From CAZEHJ01 sp964512485 (GTDB lineage Bacteria > Bacteroidota > Rhodothermia > Rhodothermales > UBA10348), in contig CAZEHJ010000002.1 of assembly GCA_964512485.1 (NCBI GenBank), forward strand, positions 37,558 through 101,557: a stretch of DNA of 64,000 nt, given 5' to 3'. The stretch's first letter is position 1. Every line of letters begins with the position of its first letter. The notes under the pieces were generated by a model that had not been told where the DNA came from, searched no databases, and saw nothing but the letters and a program-made list of their open reading frames with translations. The translations under genes and the position numbers were made by a program. Positions 9,450-17,737 of this stretch are shown here, one piece after another.

Positions 9450-11450
9450 ATGCTCCGAGCTATTCAACTTTTTGGTCTCCGTATTTTCTTGACCGCTCTT
9501 CTCGTTGTGCTTGCGAGCGCCTGTAACAGCGACGCGGGACAACAACGTGACACCGACTCGGGTCTCCAACTGGTTACGCTGGGGGATTGGGTTTTTGAGC
9601 AGCCGTCGCTGTGGAAGCAGGAAGAAGGTTTACTCGAATTGGTATCGCCGGGTACACCCCTGGAAGGAATACGTCGTCCATTTTCCGTTGCCCATCTGGC
9701 GGGAACGCAAAGTGTAGGTGATTTTCATTTGACGGCACAGGTCAAGTCGACTCAGGATCCTGACGTGGTAGGTAGAGACGTGATACTCGTTTTCGGATAT
9801 CGTTCGGAATCCGAGTTTTACTATGCTCATCTTTCGAATGACAACAAGGCAGCCGTGCACAACGGAATTTTTGTGGTCGACGGATCTGATCGTCGCCGCA
9901 TTGACGATCAGGGCCCGGAAAACCCGCCGGAAACCCGTTTGATGGATGAAGCATGGCATCAGATCAGGTTGGACAGGGATTCCCAAGCGGGTACGATAAA
10001 AGTATTCATGGACGATTTACGGGATCCATTGATTACAGCGACAGACGACACGTTCGATTCGGGGGCCGTGGGCTTTGGGTCGTTTGACGACACGGGCGCC
10101 ATCCAAAATATCCGTCTCGAAAGCGGGACAGGTCCCCTTACAGATCCGATTCCCGAAAGGGTCGAAGTGGGCAATCTTGTGCTCGGATTGGAAGAGTTTG
10201 CCCTTATTCCGGCGAGTGATCTTTCAGGCGGACCAAAAGCCCGAATCAACTACCTCGATCACGCAGGTGACAATTCTGGCCGGCTGTTCGTCAATGATTT
10301 ACGTGGACGGCTGTATGTGATTGATGATTCCGAGGTTTCAGTGTATCTCGACCTGGCTGCTCAATTTCCAGATTTCTTCGGGGAGAATGGATTGGGATCC
10401 GGATTTGGATTTTTTGCTTTCCATCCTGATTTCGAGACGAATGGTAAGTTGTACACCATCCACACGGAGGCCGGTGATGCTCTGGACTCAAATACGCCGG
10501 ACTATTCACACCGGGCAGGAGATGTTGTTCACGGCGTGTTGTTGGAATGGAAGACAGCGGAGCCGGTATCGCCCGTTTTCGACGGCACGTACCGAGAGGT
10601 CATGCGCCTGGGATTCCCGTCTCTGTTGCATGGAATACAACAGATAGGTTTCAGGAGTCATGCAACTCGATCGGATGACGACTATGGGCTGCTCTATATC
10701 AGTGTTGGAGACGGTGAACGGCCGGGTTTTCAAACTGACAATCCTCAGTCGCTCGCCGCCCACACGGGCAAAATTTATCGGATTGATCCTTTGGGCAGCA
10801 ATGCGCTGAATGGGGAGTATGGCATTCCAGAATCCAATCCATTCGTATCCGAAGAAGGAGCCCTCGGGGAAATTTGGGCGCTCGGACTCCGCAATCCTCA
10901 CCGTTTCAGTTGGGATCCTGATACCGATGCTATGTACATCAGCCATATCGGTGAGCAAAACGTCGACAGCATATTCCCTGGCGAATCCGGTGCGAACTAT
11001 GGGTGGAATTTGCGAGAGGGCGGATTCCGCTACGAAAAGGGGAATCCTCTCAAAATCTATTCTCTGCTCCCGGGAACAGCAGATGATCGATTCACCAATC
11101 CCGTGGCGCGACTTGATCACGATGATATGAGAGCCCTTGTCGGAGGATTCGTGTATCGTGGCGACCGCCTTCCTGCGCTGTATGGAACCTACTTGTTTGC
11201 AGATATCGTCTCCGGGCGCATCTTTTACACTTCTGCTGAGGAGATGAAGGAAGTCGGGTCAGAAGCCCTGATTCAGGAGGTTGGCCTCGAGGATTCAGAC
11301 GGTGCCCATCAGCCTTTCGCTTATTTCGCAGAAGGACAGCGCGCCGACATTCGATTCGGAATGGATGAGAAGGGAGAGATCTACCTGCTGTCCAAATCCA
11401 ACGGATCGATCTGGCGAATAGCATCGGCGTCGAACAATCCTCCGAACTAA
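9450..11450 (+). CDS. Lipoprotein with LamG/DUF1080-like domain and PQQ-type glucose/sorbosone dehydrogenase propeller
   Basis: 666 residues. The N-terminus is a lipoprotein signal with lipobox LASAC (Cys25). A concanavalin-like domain, resembling DUF1080 or LamG, spans about 35-225. A GSDH-type beta-propeller follows, with recognisable blades: GENGLGSGFGFFAFHPDF, LGLRNPHRFSWDPDT and SGANYGWNLREGG. The family oxidises aldoses with PQQ and calcium; PQQ binding is not established here. It is encoded 31 bases after the cupredoxin fusion, so the two extracytoplasmic oxidation modules are probably made together. Likely anchored in the outer membrane or periplasm. Confidence 0.85.
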   Translation: MLRAIQLFGLRIFLTALLVVLASACNSDAGQQRDTDSGLQLVTLGDWVFEQPSLWKQEEGLLELVSPGTPLEGIRRPFSVAHLAGTQSVGDFHLTAQVKSTQDPDVVGRDVILVFGYRSESEFYYAHLSNDNKAAVHNGIFVVDGSDRRRIDDQGPENPPETRLMDEAWHQIRLDRDSQAGTIKVFMDDLRDPLITATDDTFDSGAVGFGSFDDTGAIQNIRLESGTGPLTDPIPERVEVGNLVLGLEEFALIPASDLSGGPKARINYLDHAGDNSGRLFVNDLRGRLYVIDDSEVSVYLDLAAQFPDFFGENGLGSGFGFFAFHPDFETNGKLYTIHTEAGDALDSNTPDYSHRAGDVVHGVLLEWKTAEPVSPVFDGTYREVMRLGFPSLLHGIQQIGFRSHATRSDDDYGLLYISVGDGERPGFQTDNPQSLAAHTGKIYRIDPLGSNALNGEYGIPESNPFVSEEGALGEIWALGLRNPHRFSWDPDTDAMYISHIGEQNVDSIFPGESGANYGWNLREGGFRYEKGNPLKIYSLLPGTADDRFTNPVARLDHDDMRALVGGFVYRGDRLPALYGTYLFADIVSGRIFYTSAEEMKEVGSEALIQEVGLEDSDGAHQPFAYFAEGQRADIRFGMDEKGEIYLLSKSNGSIWRIASASNNPPN

Positions 11451-11465
11451 ATCCAACATCCACGC

Positions 11466-12452
11466 ATGCTCATTTCGATTGAGGAACTCAAAACACTCTC
11501 AACCAGAGCGATCCTGACATACGGCTACACTGAGGAAGAAGCCGAGATCATTCTGGATATGTTGATGTACGCCCAGTTGAGAGGCAATAATCAGGGCATC
11601 GTCAAATTGATCGGGGAGGGAATGCCCAAAAATCCGGACTCGAAAGTACCTTCAATCGAGAAAGAAACCGCCGCCACCGCCATCATTCATGCGAACCTGT
11701 CGATGGAAGCGATTGCCATGGAAATGGCGGTAAACATGGTTATTGAAAAAGCTAAAGCATCGGGCATTGCCATCGTTGGTACGCACACGGGGGAAGGATC
11801 TTCAGGTGCTGCCGGTTACTGGTCGCGAAGAATTGCCGATGCCGGATTGATTGGGATTACGATGTCGAGCTATCCCTGGCCCATGGTGCCCCCACATGGT
11901 TCATATGAACCCATGTTCTGCACCAACCCCATCGCCTGGGGTGTGCCGACTGAAAACGAGCCGATTGTGCTGGATATGTCGTCGTCGGGAATTGCCTATT
12001 ACGGACTGGTGGAAGCCAAAACGCAAGGAGTCCAGGTTGGAGAAGGGCTCGGATATGACACAAACGGAAATGAAACAACGGACCCCGCAGAAATAATGGA
12101 GGGGGCTCTGCGGCCGTTTGACCGGGGTTTCAAGGGTGCCGGACTCGCACTGATGGTTCAGATCATAGGAGGCGCATTGGTGGGAGGAGATTTCCTGAAC
12201 CAGAGCAAGAACGACGGAAATGTCGTGATCGCCATCGATCCAGACTCGATGATCGGAATGAAGCGATTCATCGATGAAACTACGAGTATGACGAGGGCCA
12301 TGAAGAATGCCAAGAAACTCGACGGGGTGGACGAAGTGATGGTGCCCGGTGAGCGGGGTGACAGAATTCGATCGGCAACACTCGAGAGCGGTCAAATCGA
12401 GATTGAAGACAACCTTTTGGAGACCCTCCGAAAAGTCGCTCGGGGAAGCTGA
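11466..12452 (+). CDS. Malate/L-lactate dehydrogenase family (Ldh family) oxidoreductase
   Basis: 328 residues of the NAD(P)-dependent malate/L-lactate/ureidoglycolate dehydrogenase family, which is unrelated to classical lactate dehydrogenases. Visible family features are the N-terminal helical segment with LRGNNQGI, the GTHTGEGSSGAAGYWSRR stretch and the CTNPIAWGVP motif followed by VLDMSSS. Members reduce 2-oxo acids, and some act on 2,3-diketo-L-gulonate or related sugar acids. The gene begins 15 bases after the dehydrogenase lipoprotein, so a sugar-derived oxo acid is the likely substrate, by context only. The stop is followed by 165 bases without a gene. Confidence 0.85.
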   Translation: MLISIEELKTLSTRAILTYGYTEEEAEIILDMLMYAQLRGNNQGIVKLIGEGMPKNPDSKVPSIEKETAATAIIHANLSMEAIAMEMAVNMVIEKAKASGIAIVGTHTGEGSSGAAGYWSRRIADAGLIGITMSSYPWPMVPPHGSYEPMFCTNPIAWGVPTENEPIVLDMSSSGIAYYGLVEAKTQGVQVGEGLGYDTNGNETTDPAEIMEGALRPFDRGFKGAGLALMVQIIGGALVGGDFLNQSKNDGNVVIAIDPDSMIGMKRFIDETTSMTRAMKNAKKLDGVDEVMVPGERGDRIRSATLESGQIEIEDNLLETLRKVARGS

Positions 12453-12617
12453 CGACGGCATTAGATGAAGAAAAGACTTCCCGACTGAACGAGGGCGGCC
12501 TGTTTGTAGCAGAGCGACCGGCAAGTTCGCTTTTATGACCTGAGACGGCTTAGGAAATCACCTCAAATCAGGTACATTCTCGAATCTGATTTACTTCCTC
12601 CCGATGAAAGGTGCAAA

Positions 12618-13379
12618 ATGCGTGGTTTGAAAGGGAAAAATGTGATTGTGACCGGCGGAGCCAGCGGTATCGGACAGGCAACCGCTGCACGTTTTATCGA
12701 GGAGGGCTGCTCCGTCTGCGTGTTCGATCGTGATGCTGATGCTCGCGCCAGGGTCGCACAGGAATTACCGGAGTTGACCGGCGTAATTGATGTCGACGTT
12801 TCGATCCTGGAACAGGTTCATAAGGCATTCGCCGAGGCGATCGACCTCATGGGATCGATCGATGTGCTTATCAATAATGCTGGCATAAGTATCCGCCATG
12901 ACTTCCTTGATACCACACCGGAAGAACTTGATAAGGTGTTGGGTGTGAATCTGAAGGGCGTTTTCTACATGGCTCAGACAGCCGCGCGGCACATGATGGA
13001 AAAAGGCTCTGGTGTAATTCTCAATACCGCTTCCACGGGAGGATCTACAGCGTATCCACACTATGCTGATTACTGTGCGAGCAAGGGTGGCGTCATGGCA
13101 TTGACACAGACCATGGCCCTGGAGTTAGCCCCGACGGTACGTGTGAACGCCATCTCCCCCGGATATGTACTTACGCCAATGCAGCGCGCCGAGTATTCGG
13201 ACGAAATGCTGGAAGCTGTGAATCGCAAGATTCCGATGGGACGACACGCGAAACCAGAAGAGATCGCTGCTCTATTTGCTTTCCTGGCGTCGGAGGATGC
13301 CGCATTTGCGACCGGCCAGGTTTATGTAATGGATGGAGCCGAGACTACGGGTGGCCTTTGCAGTCAATGGGCTCATTAG
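12618..13379 (+). CDS. SDR family oxidoreductase
   Basis: 253 residues of a classical SDR: TGGASGIG at 12-19, NNAG at 86-89, catalytic Ser near 139, Tyr152 and Lys156 (YCASK), and the PGYVLTPM stretch after it. It resembles NAD-dependent sugar or sugar-acid dehydrogenases such as fuconate or 2-keto-3-deoxyfuconate dehydrogenases, although substrate assignment from sequence is weak. AGGTG lies 7 bases before the ATG. The C-terminus is complete and ends 7 bases before a 100-N scaffold gap, so the distance to the next SDR is unknown. Confidence 0.87.
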   Translation: MRGLKGKNVIVTGGASGIGQATAARFIEEGCSVCVFDRDADARARVAQELPELTGVIDVDVSILEQVHKAFAEAIDLMGSIDVLINNAGISIRHDFLDTTPEELDKVLGVNLKGVFYMAQTAARHMMEKGSGVILNTASTGGSTAYPHYADYCASKGGVMALTQTMALELAPTVRVNAISPGYVLTPMQRAEYSDEMLEAVNRKIPMGRHAKPEEIAALFAFLASEDAAFATGQVYVMDGAETTGGLCSQWAH

Positions 13380-13386
13380 CTGAGGG

Positions 13387-13486
13387 NNNNNNNNNNNNNN
13401 NNNNNNNNNNNNNNNNNNNNNNNNNNNNNNNNNNNNNNNNNNNNNNNNNNNNNNNNNNNNNNNNNNNNNNNNNNNNNNNNNNNNNN
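13387..13486. other. Assembly gap of 100 N
   Basis: Exactly 100 N, the conventional placeholder for a scaffold join of unknown size. TGAGGG is present on both edges (13381-13386 and 13487-13492), so the break may lie in a short G-rich tandem repeat. Genes on both sides are intact SDRs, so missing sequence is probably intergenic. Confidence 0.95.
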
Positions 13487-13552
13487 TGAGGGTGCATTAG
13501 ATCGCAGCGACCTGATTTCGAAAATCGACAAGAAAGACCAGAGGATTGGAGC

Positions 13553-14314
13553 ATGAGACTGGAAGGAAAAGTTGCCCTTATAACAGGAGGGACCTCAGGG
13601 ATCGGCAGCGCGACTGCTGCCCGCTTCGCGCGCGAGGGTGCCGCTGTCGCCATCACTGGACGCAACTCCGAACGTGGAGGGAAAGTCGTTCAGGAAATAG
13701 TCGACGCCGGAGGTGAGGCCTTGTTTATCCGATCCGACGTAAGGTTTGCTGCGGACTGTCGACAGGCGGTCGATCAGACTCTCGAACGCTTCGGTAAAAT
13801 CGATGTGCTGTTCAATAACGCCGGAGTCTACCATCCGCGGACCGCTGTGGAGTGCACAGAAGAAGAGTGGGATGAAACGATTGACTCCAGTTTGAAGGGC
13901 GCCTTCCTGATGTCGAAATACACCCTGCCATCGATGATTGAGCGTGGCAGTGGCTCCATAATTCACACGAGCTCCGGGTGGGGAATTCTGGGTGGCGATC
14001 ACGCGGCGGCGTATTGCGCGGCCAAGGGCGGACTGGTGATTATGGCAAAAGCCATGGCAATCGATCATGGGCCACAAGGTATTCGCGTCAACTGCGTCTG
14101 CCCGGGCGATGTGGCAACTCCCATGCTTCCCGACGATGCGGCCAAGCGCGGCATGTCCTGGGAGGATTATTCTGCTGGTGCTGCAGATAGACCACTCGGT
14201 CGCGTTGGCACGTCGGAAGAAATAGCAGATGCGGTACTGTTTCTGGCCTCGGACGAGTCTGCGTTCATAACGGGCGAGTCTCTGGTCGTGGACGGTGGGG
14301 GTGTCGCTGGCTGA
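13553..14314 (+). CDS. SDR family oxidoreductase
   Basis: 253 residues. Classical SDR motifs: TGGTSGIG at 11-18, NNAG at 88-91, Ser140, Tyr154 and Lys158 (YCAAK), then VNCVCPGDVATPM. It is the same length and class as the SDR across the gap but clearly divergent from it, so the two are paralogues and not an assembly duplicate. Glucose-1-dehydrogenase-like or sugar-alcohol activity is plausible from the neighbourhood. The ATG is preceded by GAGGATTGGAGC, which contains a usable ribosome binding site. Confidence 0.87.
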   Translation: MRLEGKVALITGGTSGIGSATAARFAREGAAVAITGRNSERGGKVVQEIVDAGGEALFIRSDVRFAADCRQAVDQTLERFGKIDVLFNNAGVYHPRTAVECTEEEWDETIDSSLKGAFLMSKYTLPSMIERGSGSIIHTSSGWGILGGDHAAAYCAAKGGLVIMAKAMAIDHGPQGIRVNCVCPGDVATPMLPDDAAKRGMSWEDYSAGAADRPLGRVGTSEEIADAVLFLASDESAFITGESLVVDGGGVAG

Positions 14315-14358
14315 GACCTGACCATCCACATCGCACCACCATTCAGGCACCAGAAGTG

Positions 14359-14535
14359 TTACTGAACTTCAGTAAAAAGCCCCGAAGGCAGCTGTTCTTT
14401 CAGGTCCTCGATCAGATTGCCGTCAGAGGCGGTATTTGAACCTGTCGTCTGGTATTCATCTTTTTGTTTTCCCGGGGCTCGTTCGACAACCGCTGATTCA
14501 GGTTGGCGAGAAAACTTGGGTCCATAGTCGCTCAA
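14359..14535 (-). CDS. Possible small protein with TTG start
   Basis: An open frame of 58 codons in an otherwise gene-free 300 bases. Starting at TTG 14535 it begins MSDYGPKFSRQPESAVVERA and ends GLFTEVQ. It is hydrophilic, without Cys, membrane segment or a motif I know. No ribosome binding site is evident before the TTG, and an in-frame TAA lies eight codons upstream of it. The amino-acid composition looks protein-like, which is the only reason for listing it. It may be chance; if not real, 14315-14615 holds nothing I can identify. Confidence 0.3.
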   Translation of the reverse strand: MSDYGPKFSRQPESAVVERAPGKQKDEYQTTGSNTASDGNLIEDLKEQLPSGLFTEVQ

Positions 14536-14615
14536 GAGTATACAGAAGAAACCCGCTTACCACGCTGAATTTGCAATCTCAGGGCTATATTCGCTCGAAC
14601 TAAAAAATTCTGATC

Positions 14616-15215
14616 ATGAGAGTAGTTGTCGTGGGTGCCAATGGTGCCGTTGGCCAGACCGCCGTTGCTGCCCTTTCGGGCAAACATGAAGTCATTCGGG
14701 TTGGCAGGACGAGCGGAGATATTCAGGCTGATATTGAAGACGCTGCGAGCATCCGGGCGATGTATGGGCAGACTGGAAAGGTCGATGCCGTGATCAGCGC
14801 GGTGGGTCACGTTCATTTCGGACCGGTACACGAGATGACTGGCGATCAGTTCATGTCGGGCATTCATGGAAAGGTGCTACCTCAGGTCAATCTGGTCCTG
14901 CTGGGATTCGAGTTCATGAATGATGGAGGATCCTTCACGCTGACCAGCGGAGTTCTGAATCGAGATCCGATCCGCGGAGGATCGTGCGCGGCAGCCGCCA
15001 ATGGAGCACTCGACGGCTTCGTGAAAGCCGCGGCGGTTGATATGCCTCGAGGAATTCGTATCAACTCCGTCAGCCCGGAAGTACTGGAGTCATGCAGGGA
15101 AAAATATGACGGGTACTTTTGCGGACACGTACATGTAACCGACGAAGCTGTCGGCCTCGCCTACAGCAAATCCGTGGAAGGATGTCTGACGGGACAGACG
15201 TTCATCGTTGAGTAG
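14616..15215 (+). CDS. Short SDR-like protein lacking the catalytic Tyr/Lys pair
   Basis: 199 residues, shorter than classical SDRs (about 250). A nucleotide-binding loop GANGAVGQ is at 7-14 and a TS pair is at 110-111. Where Tyr-x-x-x-Lys would be, the sequence is GGSCAAAANGAL (121-132), so both catalytic residues appear replaced. The segment RGIRINSVSPEVL that normally follows is present, which supports the alignment. A group of short atypical SDRs with this pattern is known; function is unclear. It follows the sugar locus on the plus strand and faces the APC permease, whose stop is 20 bases away. Confidence 0.78.
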   Translation: MRVVVVGANGAVGQTAVAALSGKHEVIRVGRTSGDIQADIEDAASIRAMYGQTGKVDAVISAVGHVHFGPVHEMTGDQFMSGIHGKVLPQVNLVLLGFEFMNDGGSFTLTSGVLNRDPIRGGSCAAAANGALDGFVKAAAVDMPRGIRINSVSPEVLESCREKYDGYFCGHVHVTDEAVGLAYSKSVEGCLTGQTFIVE

Positions 15216-15235
15216 TCTTCAGGCGGCCGGGCTTT

Positions 15236-16561
15236 TTATGCAGCGGCAGACCTGCGTTTGCGAAATCCTGATCGGGCGAAGTAAAAAAGGACGCAAGCTC
15301 CAATCAAGGCCCCAACGGTCGTAGCCTCGCCCAACGGCATCTGGAAGAGAAGCCAGATAACGAACACAGAACTCAACAGCGGAATAATGGGGCCGAATGG
15401 AAGCTTGAATTCTCCCGGTTTCGGCATTCCGTGCACCTGACGTAACCTCAATACGGCGAAAATGACGCCGAGATCGACCAGCAACAGGGAGCCGGTTGCA
15501 ACGACTGCCAGGTATTTAAATGTGCCGCTCAGCGCAAATACGCCAATGACCGTTGCAAAGAAAATTATCGCGATATGAGGCGTTTTGTACTTCGGATGCA
15601 CCTTCGCGAGTGATTTTGGCAGGTTTTCGTCAAGCGCTGAAGCGAAGATCACCCTTGGAGCCCCGAGCATGTCCCCGCTGAGATTACTGTATATCGACAT
15701 GACAACCGCTGCAATAAGCATCTTCCCGCCCCAATCGCCGAAAACTTCGGTTGCCACAGCCACCAGTGGCGCCACGGTATTGGTGGCCAGATCGGCACCC
15801 AAAACTCCCTGCGAAACCGTTTGGAGTCCCACATATAGTAGAAGGACTCCACTCAATCCGAACAGGAGGCCGAGGGGCACCACCTTCGCCGAGTTTTTGA
15901 TCTCTCCACTGGCGTTCAACGCTGATTCTGCTCCGTTGAAGGCGTAAAACAGCAGGATGGTACCAGCACCAATATTTGCAGCAGACGGCCACTCGGGAAT
16001 CGCCAGATTTTGGAAGTCGATGACAAAAAGCCCGGCAATCACGAGAAGAACGAGGGGGACCAACTTGATCAGCGTGTTGAATACGTAGAGTCGCACGCCT
16101 CCTTTCACGCCTCGAACATTTACGATGGTCAGGAACGCAAGAAGCAGGATGATAAACGCAGCCCGTGGCAGAGTGCTTTTCAGCACCGGAATAACTACGG
16201 CCAAGGAGTCTACCATGAACACGGTAATAGCAGCATCGGCCAGAGCAGAGAATCCGAACCAGAACAGAATAGAGGCAATGAATCCAGGGAATTTTCCGAA
16301 GGCTTCTTCGACATAGGCGTAGGAGCCTCCACTGCGCGACACACGACTACCGACCTCGGCAAAGCACAGAAAGATCAGCGCAACCGTTATCGAGCAAATG
16401 ATGTAGGCGATGATGGCGCCTGATCCAAGCTCGGCTGCGACCAGTCCCGGCAACGCAAATATCCCACCTCCGACGACCAGATTGATCACGCCCAGTCCGA
16501 GGGCTCCGGTACCTATCACACGTACGAGTCCTTCGTCGCGGTTACCGCTTGATGTAGTCAT
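15236..16561 (-). CDS. Amino acid permease, APC superfamily
   Basis: 441 residues and about 12 hydrophobic segments, with the APC family start GALGLGVINLVVGGGIFALPG (the G-rich bend of helix 1) and the conserved SGGSYAYVEEAFG loop after helix 2. It is an inner-membrane secondary transporter for amino acids or amines; the substrate cannot be read. It lies 53 bases downstream of the D-threonine-aldolase-like gene on the same strand, so the predicted unit is OCD-family enzyme, aldolase-like enzyme, permease. Uptake of the amino acid those enzymes use is the natural inference. Confidence 0.87.
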   Translation of the reverse strand: MTTSSGNRDEGLVRVIGTGALGLGVINLVVGGGIFALPGLVAAELGSGAIIAYIICSITVALIFLCFAEVGSRVSRSGGSYAYVEEAFGKFPGFIASILFWFGFSALADAAITVFMVDSLAVVIPVLKSTLPRAAFIILLLAFLTIVNVRGVKGGVRLYVFNTLIKLVPLVLLVIAGLFVIDFQNLAIPEWPSAANIGAGTILLFYAFNGAESALNASGEIKNSAKVVPLGLLFGLSGVLLLYVGLQTVSQGVLGADLATNTVAPLVAVATEVFGDWGGKMLIAAVVMSIYSNLSGDMLGAPRVIFASALDENLPKSLAKVHPKYKTPHIAIIFFATVIGVFALSGTFKYLAVVATGSLLLVDLGVIFAVLRLRQVHGMPKPGEFKLPFGPIIPLLSSVFVIWLLFQMPLGEATTVGALIGACVLFYFARSGFRKRRSAAA

Positions 16562-16614
16562 GGGTCTCTTTTTGGTGGTTAGGTCCGGGTGGGAATCTCA
16601 AATCGTAAGTCAAC

Positions 16615-17733
16615 TTACAATCGATCGCGCGCAGTGTGAAGGTAGTAGTCAACGATTTCGCCTGCCGAATTGACGACGTGTATACCAGGATAGCGAATGG
16701 TGGTGGGGCAAACGTGGCCTGGAACTGCCAAGAGATAGTCACCGACCTGCGGCAATTCGCTCGAGATCTGAAATACCCCATGCTCTTCACTCTGTCCAAC
16801 CAGACGGGCAGAATCGTGTCCAAGCAGGAAGGCTCGTTCAGGCAGGGGAAGGTCGGAGCTTACTCCTTTGGATCCGAGGTCCGTTGTTATAGTGCCTTCA
16901 TCCGGGTAGCGATCAACAACATTTGTCAATACCAGTGCCGCACAGCGATACGGCATATCGGGCATCAGCTTGGTGTACCCTGCGTCCCAGTAGACGAACG
17001 TCCCTGGAGAGCCAAACATGCCCTCCGTTCGCGCATAATAGATTCCAGAAAAGCCTCCTCCGGCAACCAGGCAGGGGACTTCCATGCCTTTGTTTTCGAT
17101 CGTTTTCTTGAAGCTCTGCAGTGATACTGCGTTTCGTTTTGCAGCCGCTTCGCGTTCGATTGGATCACTCAATTCATTGTGGCCGTCATAGAGATGGAAA
17201 CCCGCCACCTGTAAAAAAGGGTGTGTGTCAATTCGGCGATACAGCTTTTCGGCCTTATCGCCGAATCCAATACCGGTGCGATGCATGCCGGCGTCCAGAT
17301 CGAGCATCACACGCAGGTCGCAATCCCTTTTTGTCGCGACCTCTCCCAGCAAATCCACATGAACCGGTGAGCTAGCAATCGCCGCTATCCATGCGTTCGG
17401 ATATGAAGACGCCAGGTCGCACAGACGTTCAATTTTTCGCTCTTGGGCCTGTGGGTAGCTGAGAAGTGCTTTGCTGGCGCCGGCTTCGAGCACCATTTCG
17501 AGTTCTTTCAACGTCGCACACTTGAAGCTACCTATGCCTGCCTTGACCTGATGGCGCGCAACAGCCTCTGACTTGTGTGTCTTGACGTGAGCGAAGAGGT
17601 TCTGGCCACCGCCCACCAGTTTGCAGACACTTTCCAGATTATGCAGCATCATATCCTGAAACAGCAGCATCGCCGGTGTTTCGAGATTTTGGGGCTCTTC
17701 AACGCAATAGTCTTCCCAGCTGATCACGAGCAT
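16615..17733 (-). CDS. D-threonine aldolase / D-serine dehydratase family PLP enzyme
   Basis: 372 residues from the ATG at 17733. The frame is open 20 codons further, but that would overlap the preceding gene; a GTG at 17727 with GAGGA better spaced is an alternative. Fold III PLP barrel: the PLP lysine is in HVKTHKS near the N-terminus, and the C-terminal metal-binding motif PGHVCPT supplies His and Cys. Family members split D-beta-hydroxy amino acids (D-threonine, 3-hydroxyaspartate) or dehydrate D-serine. It starts 4 bases after the OCD-family gene ends, so the pair is co-translated. The pairing resembles BhcC/BhcD of the beta-hydroxyaspartate cycle, but the other two genes of that cycle are absent here. 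Confidence 0.85.
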   Translation of the reverse strand: MLVISWEDYCVEEPQNLETPAMLLFQDMMLHNLESVCKLVGGGQNLFAHVKTHKSEAVARHQVKAGIGSFKCATLKELEMVLEAGASKALLSYPQAQERKIERLCDLASSYPNAWIAAIASSPVHVDLLGEVATKRDCDLRVMLDLDAGMHRTGIGFGDKAEKLYRRIDTHPFLQVAGFHLYDGHNELSDPIEREAAAKRNAVSLQSFKKTIENKGMEVPCLVAGGGFSGIYYARTEGMFGSPGTFVYWDAGYTKLMPDMPYRCAALVLTNVVDRYPDEGTITTDLGSKGVSSDLPLPERAFLLGHDSARLVGQSEEHGVFQISSELPQVGDYLLAVPGHVCPTTIRYPGIHVVNSAGEIVDYYLHTARDRL

Positions 17734-17737
17734 ATCC

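Noticed and set aside
13595..14350. A 251-codon open frame antisense to the second SDR
   Set aside because: The SDR has a full set of catalytic motifs on the plus strand; the antisense frame has none.
14379..14479. AGCCCCG/CGGGGCT pair as a terminator stem
   Set aside because: The arms are 7 bases and almost 90 bases apart, and no T-run follows.
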